A stretch of DNA of 64,000 nt from Clavaria fumosa (lineage: Eukaryota > Basidiomycota > Agaricomycetes > Agaricales > Clavariaceae), in the NCBI GenBank assembly GCA_951802425.1, contig OX637803.1, positions 3,224,001 to 3,288,000 of the forward strand, given 5' to 3'. Positions within the stretch are counted from its first letter, which is position 1. Each line of letters opens with the position of its first letter. This document shows positions 11,441 to 22,680 of the stretch, one piece after another. The translations under genes were made by a program, and so were the position numbers. Below the pieces are notes generated by a model that made no database searches, was not told the origin of the DNA, and worked only from the letters and a program-made list of their open reading frames with translations.

Positions 11441-14400
11441 TACTCTTTGGAAGGTACTAGGACCATTCCTAAGTCCATTCTATTGAATTGGTGAAGACCT
11501 CTGTGGGTCCTAAATGCTGTTTTCTCTCTGTCCTCTTTCTTGATAGTGATTTGAGTGAATCCAGCAAGTGCATCCAAGGTAGACAACCATTGACATCCAG
11601 TTAATGCTTGAAGGATATCCTCCTGCCTAGGCAAAGGGAATTCATCAGGGATGGTGATAGCATTAAGTCTCCTATAGTCAATGACCATCCTTGGTTTACC
11701 ATTTCTATAGACAATGAATGCAGGAGCTCCCCATGGGCTCTTAGAAGGGGATATCACTCCATTATTCAGCCAAGTGTCAATTTGCTCATCCATGACTTCT
11801 CTCTTAGCAGGTGAAGATGAACCAAAGGGTGGTAGGGATATCTCTTTGGATTCAGGCCTTAGCTTTATCTCCAATTCTCCTGGATGACTCCCTAACCTTC
11901 CATCAAGTCCAAAGGCAAGATGGTTAGTCAGTAAGACTTTGTGTAGAGCCTTTGCTTGATCCTTGGTAAGATCCTTAGAGATATCCATTGCCTCTAACAA
12001 CTCTCCAGTCCTGACAAGGTCTGGTGGAGTTTCAGAACCCTTGGGTCCTCCTTCTAGAGGGTCTTCTGCTAATGGGTCTTCAGTCCCTGAGTACTGAAGA
12101 AGGTCTTTGTCCTGCAGTTCTGAAGCAACCATGCTGGACTTGAGATCTCCATTCTCATAGTGTGAATGAATACTCCTGACAAGCAAGGCATAGCTCTCAG
12201 CTTTAACTATGTCTTCATGGTTACAATGAGAAGCTTGCACTAGCCAAGTCTTAGGATTGTGAGCAGCTCCTAGCACCTGTCCCTTATGGATAACAATAGG
12301 ATAATTTGCAAAGTTGGTAACATGTATCCTAGGGTTATCCTTGGTGATGATAGAGTCAGGGCAAGCATACACATCCTCCAGACTTCTCCCATTGAAGAAC
12401 ATCTTCTCTATGTAGACATAATCCAGTTTCCTTGGGAAGTTGACCCTGACAGAGATATACTTTGAGGTTCCAGGATGGATGATAGCTTCAACAGCAGATC
12501 TAGCATATGAGTCTGATAATGCCTTCCTCTCTCTTCTCTTAACTCTCTGAGAGTGGTGATGAAGAGTCCTTTTGCCTTTATGGTCTTTACTCATAGATAT
12601 CTTAAATGAGTGACCTTCATCATCCAAGTAGGAAGGTGAAGTGGAGCTCTTGACTAGCACACTTCTACCAGTGTCTCCAAACAGCAGATAGGTCTCTCCT
12701 TCCTTCCTCATGACTGAGATAGAGTACTGATCTGCAAAGTCATTTCTCAAGATAAAGGGTGTAGTCATTCCCTTGACTACATAAGCATCTACATTCAGCT
12801 GAACTGGTCCCTCTGAAGTTTCAAAATAGATGTCTGTATTGATGAAACCAGAGATAGAACTTCTACCAGTCACTTGAATGAGATTAATCTTCTGACCAGT
12901 CTTAACCTTAGGAGGATTATCCAAGCCTTCAAGGGTGGTCAAAGATATTAGGGTAATATCAGATCCAGAGTCCACTATTACATCAGTCAGGTGCTCCCTG
13001 AAACTTCCTAAGTAGCACTGAGTCCTAGTTGCTTTAGATCCAAGGAAGGAAGTCCCAGGGGGTCTAGCCATTAGCTTATGAAGCTTTAGTAGAGTCTGGC
13101 TAGACCCTGAAAGACCTTTGACAGAGTAGTAAGTAGCTGCTACTTGATGAGCCAACCTTCTTCTACTCCTCCTATTGAGAGAAGGTCTTGGTTTCATTGT
13201 AAGTCTGTCAGCAGCTGCATGGTGAACTGTGGTTGATATAGAGGGGTTGTCCTGTTCCTTTTCTGCCTGAGCCAGTGTATCCATAGTACCCTGAGAGGTC
13301 TCACCCTCCAGAACTGAAATCTCTTCCTTAGGCTCCACTACTGGGTCAGTGTGGAGGACAGCAGATTCAGGTAACTGGAGGGCCTCATGAAAATCCTCCT
13401 GATCTTCATGGCTCTCAGCTTCTTCTTCATCTGATAATCCATAGTACAGATCATCATAGTCAGCCTGGGCTTCTTCTTCCTCTGAGTCCACTTCAGCAGC
13501 ATGGACTCTAGCAGCTTTAACCCCTCTCCTTGCATACTTGCAATCAGGGTCCCAATGCTTCCCACTACCACAATGCCTACAAGGTCTAGCACCTATAGAC
13601 TCAGGTGGTTTCCTAGAAACATTCTTGTCATCTCTAGGGAATTTGGGAGGCTGCATCTTGCTAGTCCATCCTACTAAGTGAGCTCTGGCAGACCTAGGTT
13701 TGGTTGCAGGCTTTCTGAAAAAGAACTTCTTCTTCTCTCTAGGTTGGTCCATCCTAATGAGATTATCTTCATGATACTTGATGGCTTCCTGGAATTCTAC
13801 CAGGGTGTTGTAGAAGTGAGGGTTGAGAATATTAACCCAAGATGATGGTGCTCCATTCATTATTTCCAAGATCAACTCAGAGTCTGACATATTGTAGACT
13901 AGAGTCAGGAGTTCCACCTTCCTGATGTAATATTCACTTGGCAGTTCATGAGAATTTTCGAAATCTCTATAGGATGCCTTGTTAGCCCTGGCCATCTGTT
14001 TGTCTAACCAGCTCCTGTTCATGTAGTAACTCCTGATGGCTTGTCTGAGGGTACCCCAGTCTGCTTCAATTTCCCTTCTCTTCCCAACAGGTAATGACCA
14101 ATACCAAATTTCAGCAGATCCAGCTAGTCTCTGGGGTACAAGGCTTCCTAACTGTCTGAAGACAGGATAGGATCTCTCAGAAATCTGGGTGACTCTCTTC
14201 AGCCATTTAGCCAAGGTGTCTGAGTTTCCATCCCACTCAGGTATGTCAGAAGCCTTAAGCTTAGGATCAAACACATAAGCATAAGGGTCTGCTACTGGAG
14301 TCAGGTTCCTTTGGGGATTAGGGTCAAGTGGCTCTCTGGGTCCTAAGGGTCCTTGAGGATCTCTGGGATCAGGGGGTTCTCCTGGTGGTCCTCCTGGTGG

Positions 14401-15705
14401 TCCTCCTGGTGGTCTAGGACTCCTAGAGCTCCCTGGCCCAGAACTCTCTGAAGCAAAGGGTCTTCTTCCTGGTGGTCTCCTGGGTGGCCCATGAGATGGC
14501 TCATGGTCTGGATCTCCATCTGGGTCTCCTCCTGGAGGGGGTCCTTGGATATGCTGGTGAACTGATGGAAGAGGATCCCTTCTAGGAGGAATCCTGGGTG
14601 ATGAATAGGTCTGAGACCTGGGCTGTTCTCTTTGAAAATTCTCAGAGTAAGGAGTCCTCTCTTTTCCCTTCCCAGCATACTCAAGTTCTTCCTCCTCTTC
14701 CCTCTCATAAGTGGTGGTCAAGGGAGAGGGATCTTCCAATGTTCCTCTAGTAAAGGTTACAAACTGAGGAAGAGTACTTAGATCCTTGAGTCCAGAAGTG
14801 AAGTCTGGAAAATGCATGGACTCTCTGATATTTCTTTGCAGAGTCCTGGAAGGTCCTGCAGCCTGAGAGGCAGATGGGGGAATAGGGCCCAATGGTCTCC
14901 TTCCCTCAGAAACTGTCTGGTATGTCCTGGTACCTTCAAGGGCTTGAGGTGGTTTCTTCTTCAACTCTTCCCACATCCTTTCCTCATCAGTTTCTTTCTT
15001 TGATCCATCCTCACCTAGGATTTGATCCATGGTGGCCAAGAAACTTTCCACTTCATCAGCAAATGCACAACCTAGCACTTCATAGTCATTGGCAGTCAAG
15101 AGTACCATGGGGTTCCCTCCCTTTCCAATCATGGGGAGAGAGGGAATACCCATCTCAGTGTCTGGGTTTGCTTCCATAGCTCTCTTCTTCAACACAGCCA
15201 AAGCCTCCTTCAAAGATTTGTACTTGTTGTGATCCAAGAAGTACCCTTTCTCTGGTACCAACCAAATCTTCCTAAACAACTCCTTCAACAGGTCCAACTC
15301 TTTGATGTGCTTCTTTGCCACAGCTCTGCTCATCCTAGCATAACCAATTCTTCTCTGAAGATAATGCTCTCCAAGCAGAGCTCCTTCATTCCTCCTTGCT
15401 ACATGATCTTGTGACAGATCTCTTCTATGAAACAAGGTTGGGAGTAGACCAGGGTAAGTCTGAGCACTGATCAGGTCTTGCCTCCCCAACTTCATGGGTC
15501 CAGTCACTTCTGACAGGAAGGGTACACTTCCCAGAAGTAGGCTTCTAGGATCCTCAACAGTCTCAGTAATGAGTGTCACTGGGATGCGAGGAGTAGGATC
15601 CCCTTACTCTACTCTGGGTTCAACAACCCTAGGCAGTTCAGAAGTGGAGGGATGACCTTCAGGAGTAGAAGGTCTAATGTCCTCTGTAGTCATGATAGCT
15701 GACAT
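11440..15705 (-). pseudogene. Gypsy-1 Gag, protease and RT N-half
   Basis: The likely start is the ATG at 15705 (or 15693), in frame but cut by a TAA at 15604-15606; the frame is then open to 11443. Residues below are counted from 15579. Pro/Gly-rich acidic N-terminus; capsid-like domain about 460-596; CCHC zinc knuckle CRHCGSGKHWDPDC near 664; acidic linker; retropepsin-type active site VIVDSGSDIT near 870; RT with PRMVIDYRRLN and catalytic Asp in WLSTLDALAGF near 1333. The frame ends where a 7-nt deletion removes the Pro-Phe of the usual RMPFG motif; the next frame resumes with NGPSTFQRV, so Gag-Pol was originally one frame. Confidence 0.9.
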
Positions 15706-16058
15706 CTCTTCTATGCTTCAAATACAAGTAATCCACCTCTAGCTCAATAGCCTATAGATCTCCTGCAATGAACAACAACTTCTACCAATTGCTATGGGAT
15801 TTAATACCACAAGGGTTCTCAGGGAGCAGCAGTACAGTTAGGCTGAACACAGTTGACAAAAGTGACTAGCTTTGTAAAAGCAGAGCAGGGTGACTGCACT
15901 GTATGAGAGCAAGAAAATTGCAATGCTAAGAGCAGGGCAATCCTGGGGGCTTCTGGGGCATAAGGCTGGCCCTTATATCCTTTCTGCCTCCTAGGTTGTC
16001 CTGATTTGGACATCTCCTAGTATGGGTTTCCTGTAATTAAAATAATAATAATATCTAT
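15706..16058 (-). other. Leader of Gypsy-1
   Basis: DNA between primer-binding site and Gag start. A 64-codon open frame (16013-15819) lies in it, but nothing marks it as coding. Contains an AATAATAATAAT stretch near 16041. Confidence 0.5.
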
Positions 16059-16075
16059 CCCACAGTGTCCACCAA
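16059..16075 (-). promoter_or_regulatory. Primer-binding site of Gypsy-1
   Basis: Minus strand TTGGTGGACACTGTGGG follows directly on the LTR end (...CCATAACA). It contains the TGG complementary to a tRNA 3' CCA two bases from the LTR, as usual for tRNA-primed Gypsy elements. The tRNA cannot be named from this alone. Confidence 0.6.
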
Positions 16076-16860
16076 TGTTATGGATCTGGTACTGGATGCA
16101 GTCAGAAATGAGTCACTGAGAGTCAGGATGACTCAGACAGGTCTTCAATTCCTTATGCAGTTGGTCTACAGGACTAGTAGATCCTCCAGTTCCATACCTT
16201 CCTGCTAACAGTATTGAAACCAACACTGCTAGCAAGGCATTGCTTTGGGCAAGATATTATTAGTTAGTAACCTGGTAGCCATGACCTATAGCTTTAGCTA
16301 TTGACCCTCATGGGTTTGCCTTGACCTAGTGGTGACCCACAGGTCAGCACCATGCCTCAATAGCTGACCAGTCTATAAGTATTAACTACTCAGGCCAATT
16401 CAATGTGTGAGGTTTAAGAATAAACATCAAATAACTAGTTAACCAAAGGCCGGAGAATTAGGGTGAAGGAACCATGAAATTCCCCTGGTTATTTAGAGCA
16501 CTCCAGCTCTATAAACCATCCCTTGATTCTCACTGGTTCTTTAGTTATTCACTAAACATACCTTTGTATGAATAGACTGATCTTATGTACAGACAGGACA
16601 TTGTACACTTAATTAGAATATTCATAACTCGATGAATAACCGACCGGTCGAGGGGAGCTTTCGCCTTCCGATAGATGCGAAGTCCGGCTATCCAATGATA
16701 CCAGCAATTACTTTATTTAGTATAATCAGATTTCATCCTTAACTATACTAAATGGGTTATAGCTGCTGAGCTAGCCTAGCTATGGCTTAGGTCTCTTGTG
16801 GAGAGCGTCACTCGACTTGTGGGTTATGAAATGCGACGTGGAACGCGAGATTCCACCGAG

Positions 16861-16868
16861 TATTTATA
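16861..16868 (-). promoter_or_regulatory. TATA box of the Gypsy-1 LTR
   Basis: TATAAATA on the minus strand about 195 nt downstream of the paired TGASTCA sites, in the same relative place as in the related LTRs. Confidence 0.65.
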
Positions 16869-17062
16869 CTGCAATTTGACTACTTTCTATTTACAGTAAA
16901 TAATGAATAGCTCAATAACTATTGAGAATAAAAGGTAGTTCCTATAATCATAATTGGGGATAAATGGATAGCTATATCCTCAGAAGGATTCATAATTTTA
17001 ACTCGTTTCCTTAACAAGTTATTTCACTTCGAAGGTTTGACATAATCTAAAAGTATTCATAA

Positions 17063-17079
17063 TGAGTCATAATGACTCA
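17063..17079 (-). promoter_or_regulatory. Paired TGASTCA (bZIP-type) sites in Gypsy-1 LTR
   Basis: TGAGTCA-TAA-TGACTCA, two exact Gcn4/AP-1 consensus sites as an inverted pair with a 3-nt spacer. A role in stress- or starvation-responsive transcription is inferred from the motif only. Confidence 0.55.
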
Positions 17080-18027
17080 ATGTTTGCGATCCAACACCTG
17101 GAGAATGTGGGGAAATGCCCCACAGTCGCCTCCGATCATTTCCGCGACGTTCCGATGCCCAATCGCGACCTTAGTCCGTTTTTACTGCCCTCAATCCCAC
17201 TTATCCTATCTCAGGATAATGAATTGATACTAATAATAAACCTCTTATACTCCATCTGGCCTCAGTCTGTCCTTAATAAGGCTTAGTCCACTTCCCAAGT
17301 CATGGGGTGACAAAGGGAGAGCACAGGACTGCTCACAAAGGTTGCGAAGCCTGTGACTATCACTCCGGAGGAGTACAGCCAAATATGGCAATGTGGGCGC
17401 TGATGGGCAGTGCCACCATCAGCACCATTCCTAATTGGGTACCCGTGAGAGCGCCAGGTTGCGGCAGCCTCCGATCACATGATCAGGGTCTGATCATGAT
17501 CAATTGGCACCCACAACACCAGTATGGGGTAACCTGGCACCCTGTGGACTGCCCATGCGTATCTCGCCCATTTCCGGTCCGTTTCCCTTGAAACCTGGTA
17601 GACAGGTAGCCCTACTGTGTCCCTATAGCCCCACGTTTGCAATATATTTAATTACTCGGTGGTTCTTTCGTTATTTCGATAACACTAGAGAGGGCTTTCT
17701 GCACAAGTAGTGAGGATAATCCTAAGCTCCAGAGGTGAGCTTTGAGGCTCTCCTCTCGCTTTTATGGACCTAAGGACTATCAATTGCTGGGAATCCGATG
17801 GTGTACGCCACATACTCACCCGACCTTTAGTTCCTGCTGCAGAGCCAATTCTTTGCATATTAGTGATATTTTGCATAACTTGGGTAATGTGAAAGTGGGT
17901 TTCCATGGTTAAGTTATACAGAGGTAGTAGAGGCATAGGAGAGTCCATAGAGAGATTTAAGAGATGCATAGGTTTCTGAATTGTTCCCTGAGGGGCTAGG
18001 TACTGTGAACTATCAGTTACCCTAACA

Positions 18028-18566
18028 GATCCCTAGGTACACTGCCCCTTGTAGCAGCTGGCCTACCTGGATGCAGCCATGACCAGTACCTCTGACAGAG
18101 ATGTGACCAGCATCTCGCCCCCTGTCTCAGGCTGAAGCCCCACAAGTCCCTCTGGTCCTTCCTATGCCTCCGCATGTTGCTGCTGCACTTCGAGACGAGG
18201 CCCCTGGTACTCACCACCACCACTACTATTACCAGGCCCCTCCCTCTGAAGGACCATTGAACTGAGATGCCTTTGCTCAAGAATCCAAGCTTGACACCAG
18301 GTGCCATGTAAGGCTATAGGCCTTTTCTAATCTTTATTACATAATCTACATACCATAATAGTCTACTAGCAGCTGCTTAGGCTATGCTAACATCAGTGGC
18401 CCCTAGAGGGCTGCTCACCTATATATATCATGTCATAACTGTACAGAGAGGGGAGATCCCTCTACATAGAACTACTATACTCAATATACCATTGAGTCTG
18501 GTTCTTTTGAGGGATAGAAAGCTTTACAACTTTTTTGAACCTTCAACACAATGAGTGTGGTTAGAA
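18028..18566. other. No clear gene; possible coding remnant
   Basis: Between Gypsy-1 and the next ORF. Around 18135-18265 a plus-strand frame reads as compositionally normal protein (MPPHVAAALRDEAPG, then a His/Tyr run) but stops quickly. The remainder is AT-rich. No domain recognised. Confidence 0.35.
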
Positions 18567-19307
18567 ATGGGTTACACCCATATAGCCATGCAGAAAAAGC
18601 ACAACAGGAAGGGAGGAGAAACTCCTCCCTTGGTAGGACCTCTGCATGACACACTCGTTGTGCAGCCAGAGGGAATAGGACCCTCTGTTGAGCCCAGTGG
18701 TGAACCCCCACTAAGGGCTGACATGGCATCACCAGCCCCTGACGATGGTGTTAGGTCCAAAACGCCATTGGCATGTGGCAATCACCACGAGGAGGGCGCC
18801 ACAATGCACCAAGTCACTGGCGAGGTGCCATCATTCGAGAAGGCTGGGCCTTCAAAAGGAAAGGGCAGAGAGCCCTTAGAAACCTGCGAGAGGTGGCTGC
18901 AAGAGCAGTCAAGCTCATGGGCTCCCTCCAATAGTGGGGATGAGCCCCCAGTGATAGTGCAAGCTAACGCTGTAGCCAAGAGACTCTTGGACATTCAGGC
19001 GGAACTTTCCCACCAGGACAAAGAGTTTGAGGCTCTTGTAAGGGCAATGAAAAATCGCCAAGCCACTATTTGGCAACGGCTAAGCGAGGAGGCTACCCAT
19101 GTTAGGCAGGTGTTGGACTCACTAGATGAGCAGGGAACCACACTAGTGGCTCCCTTATGGCAGCAATGCCATGATTTGTTGGAACCTGAAGTGGGGCTTG
19201 CCCAGCTGAGTCAGGCACCCTCAGGGGTAGCCCCGGAGGCCAGATGGGAGGCGCCAACCGACCATGAGGAAGGGTGGCGAAGGGAGAACCATGCAGATGG
19301 TTCTTGA
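18567..19307 (+). CDS. Unidentified coiled-coil protein ORF
   Basis: 246 codons from the ATG at 18567 to TGA. The N-terminal 90 residues are Pro/Gly-rich and disordered. A basic patch (SKGKGRE) sits near residue 95, and residues about 130-190 form a helical, heptad-like region rich in Glu, Leu, Lys and Gln (AKRLLDIQAELSHQDKEFEA, then RLSEEATHVRQVLDSLDE). The C-terminus is acidic and polar. No membrane segment or zinc motif. It lies between two Gypsy elements and could be an unattached gag-like or accessory ORF of a third element. Staying open in an otherwise broken region suggests it is younger or constrained. Function unknown. Confidence 0.45.
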   Translation: MGYTHIAMQKKHNRKGGETPPLVGPLHDTLVVQPEGIGPSVEPSGEPPLRADMASPAPDDGVRSKTPLACGNHHEEGATMHQVTGEVPSFEKAGPSKGKGREPLETCERWLQEQSSSWAPSNSGDEPPVIVQANAVAKRLLDIQAELSHQDKEFEALVRAMKNRQATIWQRLSEEATHVRQVLDSLDEQGTTLVAPLWQQCHDLLEPEVGLAQLSQAPSGVAPEARWEAPTDHEEGWRRENHADGS

Positions 19308-19535
19308 ACCCCTGGTGAACCAGGAATAGAGGGTGGCGGCCCTCAAGAAACAGTGGGGCTGGAGCTGCGGCTTATGTCACACTACCCACAGCTGGGTCAG
19401 TGTCATGAAAGCGCCGTCCGTATTACCCAGCCAACAAATTTCAATCTTTAACTTAAGACATGCCGTGCAAATCCAAGGACAAGGGGCCAAACCCCAGACA
19501 TATATTTTATCACAAAAGATAAGTACCATACTTAT

Positions 19536-20376
19536 CTACACAAAGGAAAGCCAAGACCCCTCTTCGTCATGAGAAGAACCTGATGTACTATACTTGGACC
19601 CCCAAGACTCCTCGCCCCATGACTCGTCAGAAGAGTCTGAGAAGTCAGACTCACCCACAAATCCAAGGGCAACCCTCAGAGGATGAGAGGCAAACTGACC
19701 ATCCCAGATCCCAGCCTCTAAGGCTGCCTCTCGCAAATCTTGCACAGCACTGAGAGGGCTTTCATTGTCCAGAGCAGGAGACGGGAGGGAGGAATAGGTG
19801 GGGGGGAGGTCAATGGTAGGAAGGGAGGGCGATGGAGGAGGTGCCACCAACGAGGCACCCAGGGGTTGAAGGTCTGGGCCTGAGGACAGTAAGCGGGATG
19901 CACAGGACCAGAACCAATCCCAGCCCAATCCTGCCCACCTTGGTACCAAGTACCCTGATCACCCCAAGGGGTGGTGGCCCAGGCAGTTGGAGAGGAGGGA
20001 TGAGGAGGGGCCCAATCCAAACCTATGAAGAATCAGACTTACCGGAGACAGAGAGAAGCAACTCAGCTAACTCACCATGAGGGTCCTCAAGGAGGTTACA
20101 GATACAATGGTAAGGACCTTGGGTCAAGGAACAATCCTTGACAAGGTGGGAGGGATCCCCACAAGCAAAACAACGGTCGAGGACCCAGTAAAGGTCTGCA
20201 TCAGCAGGGACAAGTTGAACCCACCAATGGAAGGTGTCACAGGAAACCTTGACCCCAGTATGAGGGGCAAAGAGGGAAGAGCTGTGGAAAAACTCGACGA
20301 GGTGGTGGCCTTGGAAGCACATGACAAACAGACTCTGGAGAGAGACAACGAAGGAGGGAGGCCCCCTTTTATCCAA
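19536..20376 (-). pseudogene. Minus-strand gag-like zinc-knuckle remnant
   Basis: The right-hand part (20376-20023) reads into a CCHC zinc knuckle CFACGDPSHLVKDC preceded by compact protein-like sequence (CDTFHWWVQLVPADADLYWV). After a frame break the left-hand part (19949-19536) is Pro- and Ser-rich with an acidic Ser/Asp tail (FSDSSDESWGEESWG). One knuckle followed by a low-complexity acidic tail suits a retroelement Gag or a captured nucleic-acid-binding protein. No in-frame ATG was found at the right end, so it is incomplete. Confidence 0.45.
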
Positions 20377-20467
20377 ACGGCCAGGACAGGCTGATCTCGA
20401 CCTTGATCAGACGAGGCCCCTATCCATCACCCCTAAGAAGATCTCCAACCAAGGATCAGTTTCACTC

Positions 20468-20640
20468 GATCATAACATCATGATGATTGATCAAACGATC
20501 ATGACTCAGAACAGCTCGATCACAGATCATCAGACCCTCCAATCTAATCTCCAACAAGATCATGACATCATGATAATCGATCAAACAATCATGACTCAGA
20601 GCAACTCGATCACAGATCATCAGACCCTCCAATCTTATCC
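20468..20640 (+). repeat. Two tandem 90-bp repeats rich in GATC and TGACTCA
   Basis: Copy 1 is 20468-20557, copy 2 is 20558 to about 20640, differing at a handful of sites. Each contains ATCATGACTCAGA, hence one TGACTCA (20502-20508 and 20592-20598), and CGATCACAGATCATCAGACC. Located upstream of the Gypsy-2 TATA box, so probably enhancer-like tandem repeats of its LTR. Confidence 0.7.
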
Positions 20641-20649
20641 CAAACACAG

Positions 20650-20900
20650 CTGATCATCATATAATGCATCAAAGCAGGGCCTACACTCGATCACGGATGA
20701 CATCATCATCATAAGATTTCCCATCAGAGGCCTACACTGCTCAGACTCAGCATTCCAGTGCAAGCACGCAGCTTCCCCAATCACCCATCAGTTCTGATAT
20801 TTAATCAATGACTCATCCATCATGTACAGCCCATAGCTAGATTATATAAGACCTGAGACCAACCCACATGTACCCTAGCTTCGATCTTTTCGTCTATACA
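20650..20900 (+). promoter_or_regulatory. Presumed 5' LTR promoter region of Gypsy-2
   Basis: TATATAAG at 20843-20850 with another TGACTCA at 20809-20815 just upstream; the Gag frame opens about 55 bp downstream. No matching 3' LTR was found beyond 24318, so LTR limits cannot be fixed. Confidence 0.45.
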
Positions 20901-20905
20901 CTTAC

Positions 20906-22680
20906 TTGAAGAGAGTTCAACTAAGTCTGACTGCAAACGTCACTGTTGAGAACTTTGCACTGGAAGGATTTGTCTTCCCACCTCTAAGGTTGCAAGTCAT
21001 CCCTCCTGAGAGTTTCACCAGTCACCCATCAATCGAACAGAACCTTTATCAGTTTGAATACTACCAACAGTACACAAGAACCTGGATAAAGGACCGATTA
21101 CTCAGAGCCAATCCACAGACCTATTACCAGACACTTAGACTCTTACAGGAGTATTCCCTGTATATCAAGAGACAAGTCCGTGATGACTACAGATTAGCAT
21201 TAGAAACAGAACAGACCCTTCGCTCTACCCTTGCACACCAAAGGGGTTTTGCTGTCACAAGCCCGACAGTCAGTGAGAGCCAACAGGCTGGATGGGCCCA
21301 TTCGGATGGATGGAACCGCCCCAGAAGGAGTGGGAGATTACTTGGGAGGTATCCCCGAGTTCTACAAACTACCAGAGTGATGTATTACATCGCTACCTCA
21401 TGATGATACAAGATAAAACCTCGCTATTGCCTGAGGCAATAACTGAGATTAGGGGGATTAAGATTGACCCCCCTGAGCTTTATGATGGATGAGATGACCT
21501 CGTCATCTGGGAAAGGTGGCTTGATGGCCTCCTTAATTACTTCTACTTCTATAGAGTAGTTGGCCTGCAGCTGGAGCACCAATGTGTTATGCTAGTGGGG
21601 TCACGCTTAAGCAGAATAGCTGCTACTTGGTATACCCAAGAAGTAACAGGTCTATCCCATGCTCCTCAAAGGTGGACCTTCAAGGAATTGATAACCACTA
21701 TGTTTAAGCAGTTCCTGACCAAGGTAATGGCCCAGAAGGCAGTGGATGCCTTCTATCAGGTGAAGTTTACAAAGGTGAAGGGCACCTTGGGATTCTGGAA
21801 CAAATTGGTCCAGGTGGTGGAGAGAATGCTCACCCCACCTGATGCCAGTGCGATGAAAAGGCAGTTCCTTAATGGACTGTCTAACAAGATGGTGGAGGCC
21901 ATCTTCAAAACTTGTGCGATTAGCATCAAGTTATCCTCGGTTGAGGATATTATCGATGCTAGTTGCCAAGTGGAAGCGACCCTCCACTACCTCCAGCAGT
22001 GGAGGGCAGTGCCTTTGGTAGGGAACCAGGCAGGTCCCAAAGGAAACCCACCCACAGGCAGAGTGCCTGTGGGGCAGAGGTTTGTGAGACTGTGGCTGTA
22101 TCAGCTGCACACAGACCACAGACCAGGGGACTCAGTTCCCCTGCAGATTGACTGCACGCAGGAGGAGCATGCCCCAGCTGGAGGGAGCAAGCCTTGGCTA
22201 GAACCACCCAGGGCAGTGCCTAAGGCTGGAATACAAATTGGAGAGGAGTGGAAAGCTCCTCTAACATGTTACATGTGCAGGAAGGCAGGGCACTATGTGA
22301 ATGCATGCCCGCAGTTGCAGCAAAAGCCAGAGGCTTTTAAAGGAAAGGTAAGGAACTACGCCTTACAGGAGGATTTGGGCGAAATGGGGCCCAAGGAACT
22401 GCAGGAAACACCTGCAGTTGAAAACGAGGAGCCAGAGGGTAAAGCCCACTGGAGGAAGTCACAGAAGATGACTACGCTGGTCGCAGGGACCAGTATGACT
22501 CGGACGAGCTCTTCATCCTTGAAGAGCTCGAGGAGGAGGCAGAAAGTGACCAGGTCACTGGAATCCGGGAGTTGGGAGAGGATGAAGTCCTCTACACAAC
22601 AGAAGTATGCATCAGCCATGTTGACAACAGGCCGTTTTGGGTGCATGTCCAGAAAGAGCAGATGGGATCATGCCCAGTAG
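20906..22680 (+). pseudogene. Gypsy-2 Gag (decayed)
   Basis: Gag reading spread over two frames. 20906-21403 gives the N-terminal region; no ATG opens it. The frame shifts near 21300 and continues through a TGA at 21490-21492 into a capsid-like domain (ATWYTQEVTGLSHAPQRWTF, FLNGLSNKMVEAIFK). A CCHC knuckle CYMCRKAGHYVNAC (about 22267-22308) follows. Beyond about 22460 the acidic tail is readable only in another frame (QYDSDELFILEELEEEAE). Stops and shifts make it non-functional; TGA in place of a probable CGA fits CpG decay. Confidence 0.8.

Larger units (their letters stand above)
7373..18027 (-). mobile_element. Gypsy-1: long chromodomain Gypsy retrotransposon
   Basis: Nearly complete element read right to left: 5' LTR 16076-18027, primer-binding site 16059-16075, Gag-protease-RT-RNase H-integrase-chromodomain frames 15705-8555, an extra ORF 8355-7472, polypurine tract 7465-7453 and a 3' LTR of which only the first 80 bp (7452-7373) matches the 5' LTR. 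Lesions in the polyprotein are few: a TAA near the N-terminus and one 7-nt deletion in RT. It is CpG-poorer than the Copia cluster but far less decayed than Gypsy-2. Flanking target duplications cannot be tested because the left LTR is truncated. Confidence 0.85.
16076..18027 (-). repeat. 5' LTR of Gypsy-1 (1952 bp)
   Basis: Read on the minus strand it starts TGTTAGGGTAAC at 18027 and ends CCATAACA at 16076, with the primer-binding site next. It has the same order of landmarks as LTRs A, B and C: hairpin with GTGGGG/CCCCAC stem (about 17105-17125), TGAGTCA-N3-TGACTCA (17063-17079) and TATAAATA (complement of 16861-16868). A second TGAGTCA/TGACTCA pair lies near the R/U5 end (16112-16136). Confidence 0.85.
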
